From Orbaceae bacterium lpD01 (GTDB lineage: Bacteria; Pseudomonadota; Gammaproteobacteria; Enterobacterales; Orbaceae), in contig CP133959.1 of the NCBI GenBank assembly GCA_036251705.1, positions 1,240,001-1,304,000 of the forward strand: a DNA stretch of 64,000 nt, given 5' to 3'. A program made the position numbers and the translations under genes. Positions 63,857-64,000 of the stretch are shown here, in pieces (the first letter of the stretch is position 1; every line of letters starts with the position of its first letter). A model generated the notes under the pieces. That model was not told where the DNA came from. It worked only from the letters and a program-made list of their open reading frames with translations, and searched no databases.

Positions 63857-64000
63857 ATGGCTTTTTGAAAAATATCTCGATGGCGGCCGGCGTATTAGAA
63901 AAACGTTTGCAACTAAAGGAGAGGCCTTGGCTTATGAAAATTATTTAGAAGAACAGTCGAGTGAAAAGCCATGGCTTCGTGAGAAGCTGGATAAACGTCA
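63828..64000 (+). CDS. int: Phage integrase (tyrosine recombinase), N-terminal part
   Basis: ATG 63828 opens a frame that runs off the right edge: MTVRKQKSGKWLFEKYLDGG, RRIRKTFATKGEALAYENYL, EEQSSEKPWLREKLDKR. This matches the arm-binding N-terminus of P2 integrases (pattern 'G.w....y..GkRiRktF.TK.EA.ayE.y'), with the expected '.W...K.D.R' next. The catalytic domain is outside the window. It overlaps the upstream membrane-protein gene by 29 bases and is rightward, so attR should follow it. Confidence 0.9.
   Translation, partial: MTVRKQKSGKWLFEKYLDGGRRIRKTFATKGEALAYENYLEEQSSEKPWLREKLDKR

Larger units (their letters stand above)
34443..64000. mobile_element. P2-like prophage, cut at the right edge inside int
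   Basis: From the tRNA-Lys end to the edge every module follows the P2 order as it appears in a prophage read from the ogr side: ogr-D-U-T-E-FII-FI-fibre-H-I-J-W-V-S-R-lysis-X-L-M-N-O, P-Q, cos region, A, early genes, cox, repressor, int. Structural genes look intact, with normal lengths and tight overlaps, so the element may be inducible. The right attachment site lies beyond the window. The left boundary is inferred from the tRNA 3' end; the exact crossover is not visible. Confidence 0.93.

Overview
The window looks like a chromosomal segment of an AT-rich gammaproteobacterium. Gene orders shared with enteric bacteria (hemCDXY, mnmA-hflD-purB, yebC-ruvC-ruvA-ruvB, lptF/lptG beside pepA-holC-valS) combined with low GC suggest a host near Orbales (Gilliamella, Orbus, Frischella) or Pasteurellales. 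This assignment is inferred from gene content and protein similarity as remembered, not from a search. From about 34.4 kb to the right edge the window is a P2-like prophage that is cut off inside its integrase.

Host part (1-34,442). After the tail of an unrecognised gene come hemY-hemX-hemD-hemC (haem synthesis, leftward), then purB-hflD-mnmA (leftward), a 467-base gap with two dyads, a thioredoxin-fold protein without its redox cysteines, and tpiA. Rightward genes follow: zapB with a membrane protein/GTPase pair (DUF2868, DUF3482) and the lipoprotein hydrolase nlpC. A leftward DUF3100-type membrane pair comes next, then aspS, nudB, yebC, ruvC, an unknown four-helix membrane protein, ruvA and ruvB. 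lptG/lptF face pepA-holC. The usual holC-valS neighbourhood is split by about 2.7 kb holding a decaying, opposite-strand cassette: a frameshifted RpiR-type regulator, a small membrane protein, a truncated sodium:solute symporter and the tail of a hydrolase. valS, glpG, the PQQ glucose dehydrogenase gcd and a tRNA-Lys(CTT) complete the host part.

Prophage (about 34,443-64,000+). The order is that of P2: attachment site at the tRNA 3' end, ogr, D, U, T, E/E', FII, FI, tail-fibre assembly, H, I, J, W, V, S, R, lysis genes, X, L, M, N, O (leftward), then P and Q (rightward), a probable cos region, accessory genes, the replication gene A, two DNA methyltransferases, small early genes, cox, then rightward a CI-type repressor, a DUF4760-like membrane protein and int. 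Lysis uses an N-acetylmuramidase of the DUF3380 type, two holin-like proteins and nested spanins.

Regulation can be read at several points. A 13-bp dyad TAACTT-N-AAGTTA lies directly after the -10 of the early (cox) promoter, and the same dyad lies between the -35 and -10 of a promoter driving ogr, so the repressor probably silences the late activator as well as the early operon. Three dyads of the form TTGTA-N11-TACAA (one imperfect) precede the O/P, V and FI operons and are candidate Ogr sites. The E gene carries the T TTT TTG slippery heptamer, giving a predicted 143-residue E+E' protein by -1 frameshifting. The most unusual element is the cytosine methyltransferase gene, whose last 760 bases are open in a second frame that encodes a protein with repeated WPTPLASD-like units and a conserved-looking C-terminus, which suggests dual coding.
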